NCBI RefSeq assembly: GCF_000801105.2
Contig: NC_079519.1
Span: forward strand, 32,897,288 to 32,961,287
Direction: 5' to 3'
Source: Raphanus sativus
Lineage: Eukaryota > Streptophyta > Magnoliopsida > Brassicales > Brassicaceae
DNA: 64,000 nt
Shown here: one piece after another, positions 1-12,896 of the stretch
How positions within the stretch are numbered: the stretch's first letter is position 1
How the letters are laid out: each line of letters starts with the position of its first letter
Position numbers and translations under genes: made by a program
Notes under the pieces: model-generated
What the model saw: the letters and a program-made list of their open reading frames with translations, nothing else
Databases searched by the model: none
What the model was told of the DNA's origin: nothing

Positions 1-3000
1 ACTGGTGTTGACAACGAAGATGGTTTTCGTTGTAGAGTCCTATGAGCTCCAGGTGCTCCAGTGTTGAAGATGATTACTCTTGCTCTTGTCTCCACACTGT
101 ACTGTGTTGCTTGTCGTGAGAAACTAACTCTCATGATACCTGTGATTCAAAATCCAAACAAACACACAGTTTTTGATAAAGAGGGGTTTGATTCTTCTTT
201 TATTTATGTGTGTATGTGTGTGTGATTATTTATTTACCTGAAGCTTCTGATGCGTTACGGAAGCTTTGATTCTCGTTGTAAGGGAGTAACGCAGCAGGAG
301 ATGGTACAAGCTCTTCTTGGATACCAACTGGTTTTATGAACCCTTCTAGTAACAAACCGACGCTGTTGTAATCGATGTCGATTGATTCTCCGGAGACATA
401 TGTAGTGAGTTTTGAGCTTTCAGCTGAAACAAGGGCTCGTAGGTCATGCATTGCCACTTTTTCAAATATCTGAGGACGCAGGAGTTTGAGAAGCACCAAT
501 GCACTTTCCTGGAGAAGAGAAAAGAAGTTAATACAATGTACGTAATATCACGAGAGGATTGTTTGTTCTCTTCAATGGATTTGGATAAGAGGACGTACCT
601 TCCAAAGGAAGTCTTCAATGGTAGAATCTGAATGTACAAAGGCTCGTATTCTATCACTACTGATGAAGAAGCAAAGAACGACAGAATCTGTAACCATGTC
701 GCACATGTATGGCTTCCCTGTGAGGACTTCGTAGAGCCCCAATGTACTACCGTGAGAGAAAGTTGGATGCAGCGAGTGATTGTTGCCTAAGCTTTTGCTT
801 TTCCACTGTAATATGATAACTTTCAGTGGTGAAGAAGATCATTAAATCTTTCGATATTATGACTAAGTTTCTGGGTTTACCTTAACAATGCCGTCACAAA
901 TAAGCCAGACTCCAGTTGGCTTTGAACCTTCTTTATAAAGCGTCACACCACGCAGCTTCATTGTTTCTTTTTTCGAGTGTTTTAGAGGCTCACATACTGC
1001 AGCAGGGAGAGCACCAGATAACGGATGTGAGGAAATCAGGTCGCTTAACTTTGGAAGTTTTACCATTGGAGGGTTTCTCAAAAGCTTCTTCAAGCCAGTC
1101 TGCGCAAAGAAAGAGAAGTAAAATTAGAACAAAGAGACATGACACTATGTGTTGAAGGAATTTGTTTCTTTAAACTCGTTACCTGGACAGCATCATGAAG
1201 ATGAGCGATTTCTTTTTCTTCCAACAAGCCAATCTTCTCAAGGTTTTGAATGTATTCGAGTAAATGATTCAGCACTGAATATGTTACTTGTTTCGTTTTC
1301 ACAACACGGAGAACCTACAAAGCAAGTTGATCAAAGGTTAATAAGTAATTAATCGCGAGAAAGATATATCATCTATAGAACAAGTGACACGACTCTCAAC
1401 CTGAGGAAGTGATGATCGAACTTTTTCCAAAAACTCTTTAGCTTCAGCTCCTTCGGTTTCACTTTCTTTGATTACAGTAGAGCCGATACTACTCTCCCCT
1501 GTTTAAAGAAGAAAGATAACTAACGATAAAGTATTTTCTTACTAAGTATAGATAAACAAAGGTGCGATCCATAATCTGAATTATACATACCTATAAAATC
1601 ATACAATTGCTGCCTTGCAATAGTATGTGCGCGAAGAAATGCAGCGGAAATGTAGCAAGCAGATTCGAGTCTTTCAACCGCAAAGTATATGACCAACCTC
1701 CCTGGGATAAGTTTAGAATGAAGAAAATTGTAGTAACTGGGGAACTTAACGTGCTCTTTTAGACCTCTCCAGTCACATAAAGACTCCGTAGAAACCCGAT
1801 CCAAGGCCTCATCTACTGACCGCATCAAAATATTAGCTGTACTTTCAGATATTCTTCCCTCATCAAGCATCTCCCAGTAAGCTGCCTGAACACCTGATGC
1901 ATGCAAGAGACTCCAACTGAGTGTTGATAATTTGACTCATTAGATACTGTAATATGTTAGGAAATGACATTGATAATTACCATTTAAGAATCGTATACGT
2001 ATGTCCTTTAAACTCGTACTGTCAAGATTTCCAGTCTTGGAGCCACTATGAGGATGAACTTGTTCCCCTTCTGAATCTTTTAAGCTTGAAATGTATTTTT
2101 CAACTGTAGGCCAGTCAGCAGGTCCTAGCTCTTCATCGTCTCCTAGATCTTCAAACGCTTGTAAGGCCTTATTCAGCATTTCATACTTTGTATAATCCAA
2201 TATTCGTAGCTGTCAACAAAATAAATGGAGAATTTCGAGTAAATAAAGGGGGTTTGAGCATTTTGAGATGAGAGTTGCAGATTCTTTTGGACGCTTACAG
2301 ACACACTTAACTATGTATTTGCATACTTAAGTTGGAAATGAAGTCTATGAAAAGATTATGACCTTTGTGGCTGGTAAACCATCCATGCGAAGAAGGCGCA
2401 AAGCAAACTGGGTAGTGGATCCATTAACTATCAGAGTAAGGAACACAATTCCACCTGTGAAGAAAATAAACTGCAAAACAAATAAGAATATCAAGAGACC
2501 GAAATGATAGTCTTCCATAAAACATCAGGCATCACGCCTTGCAGACTATTTCCCGAACTTACCAATGTTCCTGTCTCCCTGCTGAGAAATGAATTTCCGC
2601 TTGATTGCTGAACCAAGTGATTAATAATAAGTTAAAATTCAAGACTGAAGCAATGCAACTGAATATATTCAAGAGATAGAAGAACAAGATTGACAATGTT
2701 CTTGAAAACTAACCTTCACAGATAAAGAAAGTGAGAGCGCTACTGCACCCCTTAAACCAGACCATACTAGTATAATGCCTTCTTTCCAATCCAAGCCATA
2801 GCCAACACGACACAGCAATGGATATAGAACTCCAACAACAACACAGCGTGATACTTGGACATAAAAGTATAGTAGAAAAAGAAACCCCCAAGAATTCCCT
2901 GTAAAAAAACATTGGTCATCGAGAGTTCTTAAATGCACCTTACACAATAAATCTCTCATCAACGGACTGGTGAAAGAACACGTTATGTAAGTCCTGGCAC

Positions 3001-4712
3001 AGTGGTAACTACATTACTTCCTCAAACCAATGATGCAAGTTTTTTTTTTCTTTTTACACTAATTGATGCTCAAGGAACAATTGACCTGTCGAGAATCATA
3101 TACCATGTAAACAGAGGTCTGTTCACGGTAATAGCATAAAACAGGAGGAAAAGAGCAATGACTTAGGAATCAGCTTCAATAAACAATTGGTTTGAGAAAT
3201 TTAGACAGAAACTACGGTCGTGTAATCTAAACAGAATTCACTTTTAGCAAAGGAAGTATACTGCAAACTTTCAACACTAAATGGTACCTTGGTATGCAAT
3301 CTTATCGCTGTCGAGAATGCCTTCAGCAATGACAACACCACTACAAAAACAAAATGAGAAGAACCTTATATACTGTAGCACCGGCTGAAGATAGACTGTA
3401 GTAAAATAGCTGGTTGCTACCCATGAGGTTATTTCTTAGGGTTGGCATGGCCCAAGCATGAGATGAATGAATCTATGTGATTATAGCTTTACCTGAGGAT
3501 AAAAATTAAAGTATTTGCAATATATGCGACCATTTCCCTGCACAAGTTATCAGGAAAATCTGCCTTATATCTTGTCCATAGACTTATGCTAAATAAAAAA
3601 TTTTCAATTCCACAAGTTTTAAAAATACCAGAAGTGATGCAAACTTTTTTGGCTGTCACCTTTAAATGCTGTCCTTGCAAATGCAGCATAAAACCTGTTA
3701 CAGTTATTATTATATAATAAGTGGTTTCTTACATGATGACAAAATAATGGAAAAAAATGAGATAACTGAACCTTACATGCCCAAAGTCATTACCGTCAAA
3801 ACACCAGAAGCCCCAGCCCACTCTTGAGCCTGCGGCACAGAAGCTAATTCTCATTTGTACTACAAAAATAAGATATTGGCACAAGATTTCAAGGTCTACA
3901 ACAAGACGTACAGTGTAATATGCGAAGTAGCTGACTGCAATCGTAAGGGTAATCTCTATGACAGTGTCGTTGAATATGAACTTGAGCCAAAGAACCGAGA
4001 CAATGCCAAAAGCCAGACCGATCCCTACACTGAATAGACAGAATCATAACGTTGTCAATTTACGATGCTAAGAACACAAGAACTGGATATCTCCTTAAAA
4101 GAGGAAAAGATCAGGACTTACGCTCCAAGTGCGACTCTAATCAGAAACGTGATTATAGAACCCCAGTCAGAACTATTCCCCATAACCATCTTTAAGAAGA
4201 GCTGAAAAACCACAATTGCCGTCCTGGAAACATTTTTAAAAACAACATAAAGTTGTGATGAAACAACCAGAGCAGGACAGAAGATTAGCAAACGTTGGCT
4301 GGCATGATTACCCATCATTCATCAGGGACTCCCCTTCAATAACAGTGCTTAGCTTCTTACTAGCACCAAGCTCCTTAAGCAAAGCAACAACAGCAACGGG
4401 ATCAGTGGCACTTAAGAGTCCACCGAGCAACAACGCCGTCTTCCAGTCCCAACTATACGGAAACGTGAGCTGCAAAAAATAGCACCACAATACTAATACA
4501 ATCTCATAACCTTATATGATTGATTCTTCTCTCAACCGCTACTACTTAAATGAAAACTCTACCACAAACCTTAACAAGCGAAGCGAGACACAACGTTGAA
4601 ATGAGAACTCCAGGGCCAGCAAGTAACACCATTTGTCCAATACATCTCTACAAATAGTTCCATCACAATTAGCATCTATTTACAGCTTGATTACATACAT
4701 GACTGGTCTAGA

Positions 4713-4767
<55 letters not shown>

Positions 4768-5585
4768 CTCATTCATTAAAAGAAAATATATGTATTGATC
4801 ATTTAGTAAGTCCCGTAAATCTCAGGACCCTGGCCCTGCTTACAGCAAGCAGGGCTGGCCTGAGCCAATCCGGATGAAACATTCGTCTCAACTTCCCAAA
4901 ATTTTTGGAAAAGTTTCATATATAAATAAGCCTCCAAATTTCTTTTAAAAAAATTTTCAGCTCCCAAATTTACAAAATCCTTCTTAAACTGTCTATAGCC
5001 CTCGAAATCTAAGGACCGGCTCTGATTACAGCAAGAAACAAAAGAAATAAACAGGAACCTTGATCTGGTGAACTTCCATGGAGAAGGCACTCTCGAAAAG
5101 CAGAGCCGGAAGAAACACGGCCAAAAGCAGCTCAGGGTTGATCTCGTTCCCTGTACAGTAGTAACAAAAACTGAGAAAAAAAAGCTCACACCACTGAAGA
5201 AGACTAAAACACACACTGAGAATCAAACAACTTACATATACGAATCCCATGGCCAACCTTCCCTAGGTTATGGTGAGTTCCATATTCTGAAACAAAAAAA
5301 AACATTAAATCACAGAAACAAAGTCTTAGCGATCGAAAGAAGATAACGAAATCGAAAGGAGTGATCGAACGAAATCGAACCGAGAGATCCAAGAGCAATC
5401 CCGATGACGAGGAGAGCGACGGTGTACGGAACTCTCGTCCCGCGGAGCAAATGCCTGGAGGCTATACCGAGCACCAGAGACATCCCGACGAAGAGGACGG
5501 CGTCGACGGGGCTTGATTCTCCTCCTTCCGTCGACTCCTCCAGGAGTCTATACGGCATCGTCGCCGCGTCGATTACAGTCGCCAT
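1..5585 (-). CDS. SOS1: SOS1/NHX7-type plasma-membrane Na+/H+ antiporter (3' end outside window)
   Basis: Proton-driven export of Na+ at the plasma membrane, the output of the SOS2-SOS3 salt-stress pathway. The spliced protein follows Arabidopsis SOS1 closely: N-terminal membrane segments (SSPVDAVLFVGMSLVLGIAS, PELLLAVFLPALLFES), the antiporter core with SATDPVAVVALLKELGASKK, later helices, a cyclic-nucleotide-binding-like domain (around RPQIFEKVAMHDLRALV) and the start of the C-terminal regulatory tail. Exons by eye: 5585-5381, 5286-5236, 5150-5059, 4647-4570, 4469-4312, 4223-4122, 4029-3912, 3829-3777, 3694-3629, 3537-3493, 3340-3288, 2898-2714, 2607-2563, 2470-2363, 2209-1981, 1893-1591, 1498-1401, 1314-1183, 1099-881, 805-599, 508-238, 139-1. 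Every junction keeps frame, giving about 985 residues of an expected 1,140 or so. No stop or frameshift was seen. The last ~150 residues, with the SOS2 phosphorylation region, lie beyond base 1. The start was chosen by match to the Arabidopsis N-terminus. Confidence 0.95.
4715..4763. repeat. (AT)n microsatellite in SOS1 intron 3
   Basis: About 24 uninterrupted AT units inside the third SOS1 intron. Likely length-polymorphic and usable as an allele marker; no coding effect expected. Confidence 0.9.
4850..5025. mobile_element. Small hAT-like non-autonomous element in SOS1 intron 3
   Basis: A ~176-bp segment starts CAGGGCTGGCC and ends GGACCGGCTCTGA, an imperfect terminal inverted repeat. It is flanked by a perfect 10-bp direct repeat (TTACAGCAAG at 4840-4849 and 5026-5035). 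The CAGGG ends recall hAT elements and the 309-bp element at 33568, but the flanking repeat is longer than the usual 8 bp, so the class is uncertain. The sequence just left of it (…GGCCCTG at 4832-4838) looks like the end of a second related copy. It contributes most of the unusually long intron 3. Confidence 0.6.
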
Positions 5586-5691
5586 TTTCTTCCCAATAAT
5601 GTTTGAACTAAGAAGATGATCCTTTCAGATAGATTGATATTATTAAGAGGAGAAGGAAGTATACGTATAGAAACTCTACATACATGTTTCT
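5586..5691 (-). promoter_or_regulatory. Remaining proximal 5' flank of SOS1
   Basis: Only about 90-105 bp separate the SOS1 start codon from the retroposon at 5692-6807. This stretch must hold part of the 5' UTR, and perhaps the core promoter. No convincing TATA box is visible in it. The 18-bp left target-site duplication is at 5674-5691. Confidence 0.5.
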
Positions 5692-6807
5692 TTTTTTTTT
5701 TTTAACTCAACGACAACTTTTCATTAGCCAAAAGTGAATACAGGATTACAACCTCAAGAGATTTTAAACCCAACATACAACCGATGAGATCTAGTATCGC
5801 CTAGGAACACGGAGTCGAAACTGGAATGGATCCTAGACTACCCAATCTAATTCGTCGGTGTATTTTTCACCACAATGAATCGAATCCATCCCACGACCCG
5901 AGATGAACCGATTCTTAACCCCTAAAATAGACCAAATGAGATGACAACAATGAAACCCAAAAGCAACTGAAAACAAAACCAGACGAGAAAATAAGACCCA
6001 CTACATTGGGCTTCTAAAGATCAGATTTCAGGACAGGCCCAATGACTCTTCACCTTCCGGTGTGCATCTGGTCAGAGTCGGTCGCCGTCGGGGCACTGTT
6101 CACTCCTTAGCCAAACCCGGGAGAATCCCGTAATGAAAGCGGGAGAATCCCGTAGTGAAAAGCGGGTCTGACAACGTCGCCATGGCCGGAACAGATATAT
6201 GGTTTTTGATGACGTGAGGCTCCACCGTCGAACAAAACAAACGCCGTCGACGTTGGGATGTGAACCCCCACCGCGTGCTTGCTGTAGAGATCCTTCCACG
6301 GTAGACTCTCTCCGGTGAAGGGGCTCCCTACGACGCGCCATCTACGAGAACCGCAGAACAGATGCATCTTCCACCGCCTGTCTCGTCGCTCCTCCGGTTG
6401 ATTCACCGCACTCGGGCCTGTAGATCCAAGGTGGAGAAGGTCTCCCACTGAGCCACGCGCAGTCGTCGTGAGGGAGCAACCGAGATCTAAAAATTGAAAA
6501 TTGACCCGTTTACTCCAGCTCAACCCTAAACGCCGACCTGTCCTCACCTCCGCCTTCCTGAGCCTCACCGCTCCTCCAAGATCACCACAAGTTACGCCTT
6601 TGACACAAAGTCTCCGGGATCCCTCCAATGAACCAGAACAGCGAGTATATTGACTAAGGGAGATGACAGAGAGGAGGAAGGCAAAGAGAAAAGAAGAAAG
6701 GAAAAGGGGGCCCTCCGGTACCGACCACTCGCCGGACCAGAGGCAGCACCAATTTTTTTTAAGATCTAGAGATGGAACAGAGCTTTTCTAGAGAGAGAGG
6801 AGCGTTT
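5692..6807 (-). mobile_element. Poly(A)-tailed non-LTR retroposon next to SOS1 (copy 1)
   Basis: Read on the minus strand, this ~1.1-kb unit ends in a poly(A) tail (T-run at 5692-5703). It is bounded by a perfect 18-bp target-site duplication (5674-5691 and 6808-6825), the signature of LINE-type target-primed insertion. About 230 bp at the 3' end closely match the element at 40101-41221, and the first ~25 bp (AAACGCTCCT…CTCTCTC) are also similar, while the middle differs. It holds a 173-codon open frame (6107-6628, minus) with no recognised domain. No reverse transcriptase is present, so it is non-autonomous. A Sadhu-like retroposon is my best guess from size, poly(A) tail and duplication; this is not proven. 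Confidence 0.8.
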
Positions 6808-6825
6808 CTCTACATACATGTTTCT

Positions 6826-7179
6826 ATTGTATTATATGTGACCGAAATATCTATTATTATTTTTTTGGTCAAAAAATATCTATTATTATTTATAATGTTT
6901 CTGTTTGCTTTGGATGATTTGGATCCCATTTGCTCTACATTTGCTGATGAGATGATGATCATGTGGTTAAACATGTTAACGCCGCACTGCCTCTCATTTG
7001 TTTACATTAATTATTTATTGGGTTTTTCTTTTCCGGATATCTCCAAACATTACAAACCTGATATATTCTAGGCCGGCTCAAAAATTTGTATCTTTTATTA
7101 ATGGTGGTCACTATTTAATACTATGGACTTTAATTATACGTAACTATTTTTTCTATAAAAGTACCACTTTAAATATATA
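6826..7179. other. AT-rich intergenic DNA, no gene seen
   Basis: Short open frames here have no recognisable domain. AGGCCGGCTCAAAA at about 7071 resembles one end of the CAGGGCCGGCT hAT family found complete at 33568, so it may be a decayed copy. Confidence 0.5.
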
Positions 7180-7260
7180 CTAGGTAGTTACCCGCGCTTC
7201 GCCGCGGGATTTATTTTTATTTTATTGTTTATAAAACATTTTCATTTGATAAATGAATAA
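7180..7260 (-). mobile_element. Helitron 3' end (relic, minus orientation)
   Basis: On the minus strand a GC hairpin (CCCGCGGCGAAGCGCGGG, plus positions 7191-7208) is followed by about 7 bases and then CTAG, next to a T on the minus strand. This is the Helitron 3' terminus (hairpin plus CTRR). No matching 5' TC end was found to the right, so the true extent is unknown; only the end is marked. Confidence 0.6.
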
Positions 7261-10200
7261 ATTATATTAATATAAGTTTTGTATAATATTTATAATCTAA
7301 ACATATATTATATTTTTATATTTAGGTTATTGGATAACTATCATTTATTTGACAATCTTTAACGAATTAGTTTCCAAGTTAATTCTGTTCAGGTTGGTGG
7401 TGTAATATCATATTATTTTTTCAAAAAACGAATTTTCGGTTTTTAGTTTCCAGTATGTGGTCTAAAAGACTCTAAAACTATTCTCCTTCTGTTTCATATA
7501 AGTATTTTGTACTTTCATATTTATTTCAATAGAAATATCAGTTCTACATTTTTATATATTAAAAATCAGTTTAATCTTTATTTTTACCTTATTTGTTGAT
7601 TAAATAAAAAAATTAATGTGAAACTCTAATTAAAAATAATATAAAGAGCTTAATTATTTTCTTAATATGTGTATTTGATAGCCGGCTTAGTTAATGGACA
7701 AATGTATTTGATCCTTATTTTGATTTTGTATTCTATCCTTTTTTACTAAATGGTATACACATGATTTTTCTTTAGATCACCTTTATATTTATACTTTATT
7801 ATTTATTTATTTTTTAAATTGAGTTTAAGTTTAAGGGTAAAAGTCCATTTCATTTTTTTCCTACACTTTTCTGGTTCACTAAATTTATAATTGAGAAATT
7901 TATCAAAATAGAATAAAAACAGCATCTTTTGTCTCTTTATTATAATTTTTTGTATCTTTTTGACTCAATTATCGTTTCCATTTTTCAAACTTAATCAAAA
8001 AATTATATAAGATAGACACAATTGATGCAATATCCATATAAAAACTGGTATCTTTTGGTTGTAAAACTTGTTAAGTTAAAAAATTTTAGTTATGCTTTAG
8101 AGAAAAAGATTTCATCTTCTCTGAAAAATGGCATGGTAGAAACTGAATTCTACATTAAAAAGTTATTCTGCTTTCGGTAGAACTAATAATTTATCTTTTA
8201 ATGGACTTCTAAGTATGAGGAATGCAAAGTCTACACATTGTAAAGGTAACTATATTATTTATGACTGCAACTTCTAATTTTATAAGTAATTCTAAAGTTT
8301 AATTAGAAATCTACAGACAACTCAGAAGTCTCCACACGATAGAAACTGCTTATGGAATAATTGTATTCATAATGGTTTCTTATCTACGCAGTGTAGAAAT
8401 TACATTCTATCGATAAGAATAAAAATATTTTTGAAAATATGACAAGTTCAGTTATAAAGTATTCTAAAAATATTTGGAACCTTTTTACTTTCTTAAAACG
8501 TGTTTTAGCAATTTTGTTGTCACAAATAAAAATAAAAATTCGAGTTTCATTTATTTTCATTTAATTTCAAAATTTTATTTTTGAAAACCAAAAAGTAAAC
8601 GACTTTCATTTATTTAAAGTTATATTTTAAAATAAATATGTAGATATTTAAATTATAATTTTTTCATGACTAAAAAATCTTAGATATATTTTCATTTATT
8701 TATTTTGGTTAAGATATATTAAATAAAGAATTGATATAAAATTTTATAATATTAACAGTAAATATTCTCCATCACCAATATTTTACGTAGAATATATTAT
8801 GTAATATTTTAGATCAAATTCTTCACATAAATGTTTGTGCATTTTTTATTTGCAGATGTATAATGAGATCGACCATCTGCATCGGAATTAGAGCATAGCT
8901 TAGAATGACCGACTTTTCTTAGCAGTTAGAACCGGAGCTAGTATTACCGACTCTTCTAGATTTTCATGAGGAATTATTCTTGGTAAATCTCAGATTAGTT
9001 TCAGCTTAACAACTCATCAAATAATACCATCAATGTTTGATACCCATGGAATTATGGATGTGGATTTGTGGTCTTCTGCATGTTTGATGATCCCTAATGA
9101 TGTCATGTTACATGGACTTCAATTTCACCAATTTAGTAATAAATTGTAATATCTCGGCTCACTAAAACGGGTTTGGTTTGTCTAATTTTTTTTTATCAAT
9201 CCAAAACTCAATTCTTTTATTTACTTTAACCTAACCTGTGTATAAATTATATAAGTATATCTATCTCCTTCTACCTACAGCCAAGCCCTCATCTTCTTTG
9301 TGAGTTAATCATTGATGCTTCTTACCACCATCTCCTTTTTCTGATCTTCTCTTTTTCTGCTCCTTCTGCCTTCGCATGGTTCTATGTTACTCCTTCAAAT
9401 CTTCCTCTCTGTTTATGTGTGCGGAAAAGATGTTGCGATTCTCTCCGATCGTCACTACCAGTGCCACTTGCAAACTAATCACCACCGGGTTCGTTGTATC
9501 TGTTGTCCATAGAGTGATAAAGTCATCTTTACTCTTGTCGGTTTAATGTAGCGGGAACAAGACGTGGAGGAGAGAGCAACGTCGGAGCTTCCGCTCTTCA
9601 CCATCACTCGACGCTGGAATATATTCACCGGAGATCCACACCGGTACCATATGAGCCGTACCAAGCCACCAACGTCAATATCTGAGCAAATGAGGTCACT
9701 ATCCACACTTTCTGCAACACCAAGCGTTTTCTTCTCCACTTTCAATTGATTGTTTTGTCAGTACCATTTGTCTTGAGCCGCTGGTGGATGATACATGGAT
9801 ATAGATGGAACAATGTTTTTCGAGGATGATGAAACTAAAGAATCTGTGAGACACATAGAGTTCAGAGAATAGATAGTTGACGTGTATAATTTTGAATGAC
9901 GTGTAAACAATGAAATGTTTTGACTGGTAATCCAACTTTTTTCATTTATTGACATGGCAACTCCACAATGATCTAAAAGTCTGATGTGTCAACACCAGGA
10001 GAGAACCTTGCTTCATTACTGTGTGGATTCCTTTTATTCTTTCATTTTTGTATAACTAATTTTCAATTTTATTTAAATTTTGTTTTGATACTTTTTGAAA
10101 GAGAATAATCAGCAACAAATGATTTTTATTTGTTATTATATATTATTTAATTAATTTTAGAAGTGAATTTTGAAAAAAAATTGTATTCGTAAAATTTAAA

Positions 10201-10883
10201 AACTAAAATAACGTATATATTAAAACAGAATAAGTTATTGTTTTTATATGTTTGTTTACAGGTTTATGTAGAATGTATAAGATAATACCTTGTTATCATT
10301 TTATCCGACCACCTCTAATTTTTTTTTAGGTAAATTTCGCTTTATTTCCTTTTAATATAAAAAGTATTTTATTAGGTTGGCTTGATAATTCAAATAGGAT
10401 CGTGGTGGATGATGTGGGATAAGTTAATCTCACGCAGATATCTATTTAAAAAAACTTACTTTCTTTTGATAAAAAAACATACACTTTCTCAACAGTAAAA
10501 AGAACAATGAGAACGCAGAACCTCATGTGTCTTTGAAAAAGTTTAAACAAAAATCCAGAGAGTTTTTTTGACAAAGTCCAGATTGTCAATAGAAAATCAT
10601 TCTTCTGAAAGGATTATTTAGTCGGATAAAAGGCGGACTACAAGATAATTTAGTATGTTACAAAAAAGAAGATAATTTAGTACAAAAAAAAGATATATGA
10701 GTTCAAGAGGCTACATAGACAATTAGCATATGGACATATCTGCTCAAGCTATGATAGCCAGTCTTAAAAACCGCCACAGTAGAAATTATAAATCAACAAT
10801 TCATTCTGAATGAGATTGAAGTGAAAATTGCGAAGTTGAAACATGGAGAGCAAGGCGAAGATGAATTTCAAATAGAGTTTTAA
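7261..10883. other. Long AT-rich intergenic stretch
   Basis: No gene is supported. A block near 7488 (CTCCTTCTGTTTCATATAAG) resembles one arm of a Stowaway-type MITE. The region 8850-9960 is less AT-rich and has short overlapping open frames on both strands (for example 9479-9745 minus), but I recognise no domain, splice pattern or family in it. The rest is low-complexity A/T DNA. Confidence 0.5.
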
Positions 10884-10929
10884 CATCTATTCTATTAATT
10901 CTGCAGCATCTATTCTATTAATTCTGCAG
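10884..10929. repeat. 23-bp unit duplicated in tandem
   Basis: A 23-bp unit beginning CATCTATTCTATTAATT occurs twice head to tail (10884-10906 and 10907-10929) with no mismatch seen. Confidence 0.85.
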
Positions 10930-10978
10930 CATGATCAATTGATATATATTTGGTCTAATTATTTTAATATAATTATTA

Positions 10979-11570
10979 AAATATTTTATTAATTATTAAA
11001 AAATATTTTACACCAATTTGATTATAGAAATAATAAAATATGATTAAAAATATAAATATGAAAAAAATTAAAATGTAAAACAAAAAATATAACCATCATT
11101 TAAGGACAGATCAAATCTAGTTCAAAATTTTTTAAAAAAAAAATAATTTAAAACAGACTTGAAAATTATTGAGAATCCAAATAAAAGAGTGATTTGAATA
11201 AATATGCTACTCCAAATTAAGTACCATCACCTCATGGTTACCCATAACCATAAGAAATAAGGAACGACCTCCTCAAATATTTTATTAATTATTAAAAAAT
11301 ATTTTACACCAATTTGATTATAGAAATAATAAAATATGATTAAAAATATAAATATGAAAAAAAATTAAAATGTAAAACAAAAAATATAACCATCATTTAA
11401 GGACAGATCAAATCTAGTTCAAAATTTAAAAAAAAAGTTTAATTTAAAACAGACTTGAAAATTATTGAGAATCCAAATAAAAGAGTGATTTGAATAAATA
11501 TGCTACTCCAAATTAAGTACCATCACCTCATGGTTACCCATAACCATAAGAAATAAGGAACGACCTCCTC
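10979..11570. repeat. 296-bp tandem duplication
   Basis: Two adjacent copies (10979-11274 and 11275-11570) of a 296-bp unit that runs from AATATTTTATTAATTATT to GGAACGACCTCCTC. They differ only by a few changes in A-runs, such as TTTTTTAAAAAAAAAAT versus TTTAAAAAAAAAGTT near the middle. The high identity indicates a recent duplication. No coding content. Confidence 0.88.
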
Positions 11571-12896
11571 TTTTATTACTTTTTCTCATATATATGAAAC
11601 TTCTTGATTTTGAGGCTACTTGCGAGTGAGTACTCGACGAACTGAAGTCATATGATAACCTACTCCATTATTCAGATTTTGATAATGATAAGCTAAACCA
11701 TTTTAACTCATTTTTTTTTGTCACGAAACCATTTTTACTCATATATGTATTTAAATAGATGTTATATAATATATGGATCTTTTGTCAACAAATATATATA
11801 TGGATAGAGATAAAACAACCAACGCCGAACAGAAAATAACTCTTGAGAAAAGCTTAAGCAGACGATTTGGGTACATCACTTCACCATCTAAAGAAAGCTT
11901 TAATGAAGAATAGCAAAGGCTTTCAAAAACTTCTTGTTTTTTTTTCTTGCTTAAGAGTTAAGAGCTTTCAAAAACTTGATTTGCAAATTAAAATAGTACC
12001 TCTACAATTTAATATGACATCTATTGTATAATTAAATAGTCGCCAAAGAGAAACATCTATTGTATAAATATTTCTGGTTAAATATAATTATATATTAATT
12101 TGAAAAAAAATCATCAAAAACATACATAATTTCCCACTCCTCTTGAATAAAGAAAGAATAGTTCATTGTATGCTTATCACATGGATGATGGATCTATATG
12201 TTATGTTATTATATATTAATCGTTCCGAGTAGGACTACTTGTGTTCCAATAAATTTAGTGAAAATTGAAAACTGAATTTTAAAAGTAGGAGTACGTTAAA
12301 CTTTGTGGTTTACTAATGTTCCAGAAAACTTGTAGGTTTGAAAAAAAATGATAACACATATTCTAATATTTAAAATATTAAATGATGAAAAATTAACTTG
12401 AAAATGTTTACAATAACGTATATGGATTTTCGTTCGCTAAATATACATATGTTGTCAGTTTTCAGGAGCCGTACAGATCAAAAATCGCATTACCTAAAAT
12501 TTTGATGATAGTTACGTATAGTAAATAAGTCAATGCAAATCTTATTTCAGACGATAGTGATGACGGATGCGACGAGAAATAGATTGGTAAGAGGCCTTTT
12601 TAGTCTTGTGTTATAGTAAAACAAAATTCAGAAGCTTAGCAAGACAAATCCAAATTGAATTTTATATCATCTATTAAGTTGTTAAGTAACTATCAAATGA
12701 CATCTGTTGAAAAAAAATATTTTGCGTTGTGTGAGATAAGAGTTATAAATTAGATTAAAGTCAATGGATCCAATCTACCATGTCCAAAATATTATGCATC
12801 TATGCCTCGTCATCTTTTGGCACAATTATACAAATAATTCATATAATATAACAGAAGATCACAAAAAGTATAGCTTTACATGTTACTTGTTTGGAC
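11571..12896. other. AT-rich intergenic DNA, nothing recognised
   Basis: No open frame with a recognisable domain, RNA gene or bounded repeat was seen. Confidence 0.5.

Noticed and set aside
4803..5216. 137-codon frame in SOS1 intron 3
   Set aside because: It overlaps a SOS1 exon in another frame and a transposon; no domain.
6107..6628. 173-codon frame in retroposon copy 1 as a host gene
   Set aside because: Lies inside the retroposon, has no known domain and is not preserved in copy 2.
9479..9745. 88-codon frame as a small gene
   Set aside because: Open frames overlap on both strands and nothing recognisable is encoded; left as unassigned.
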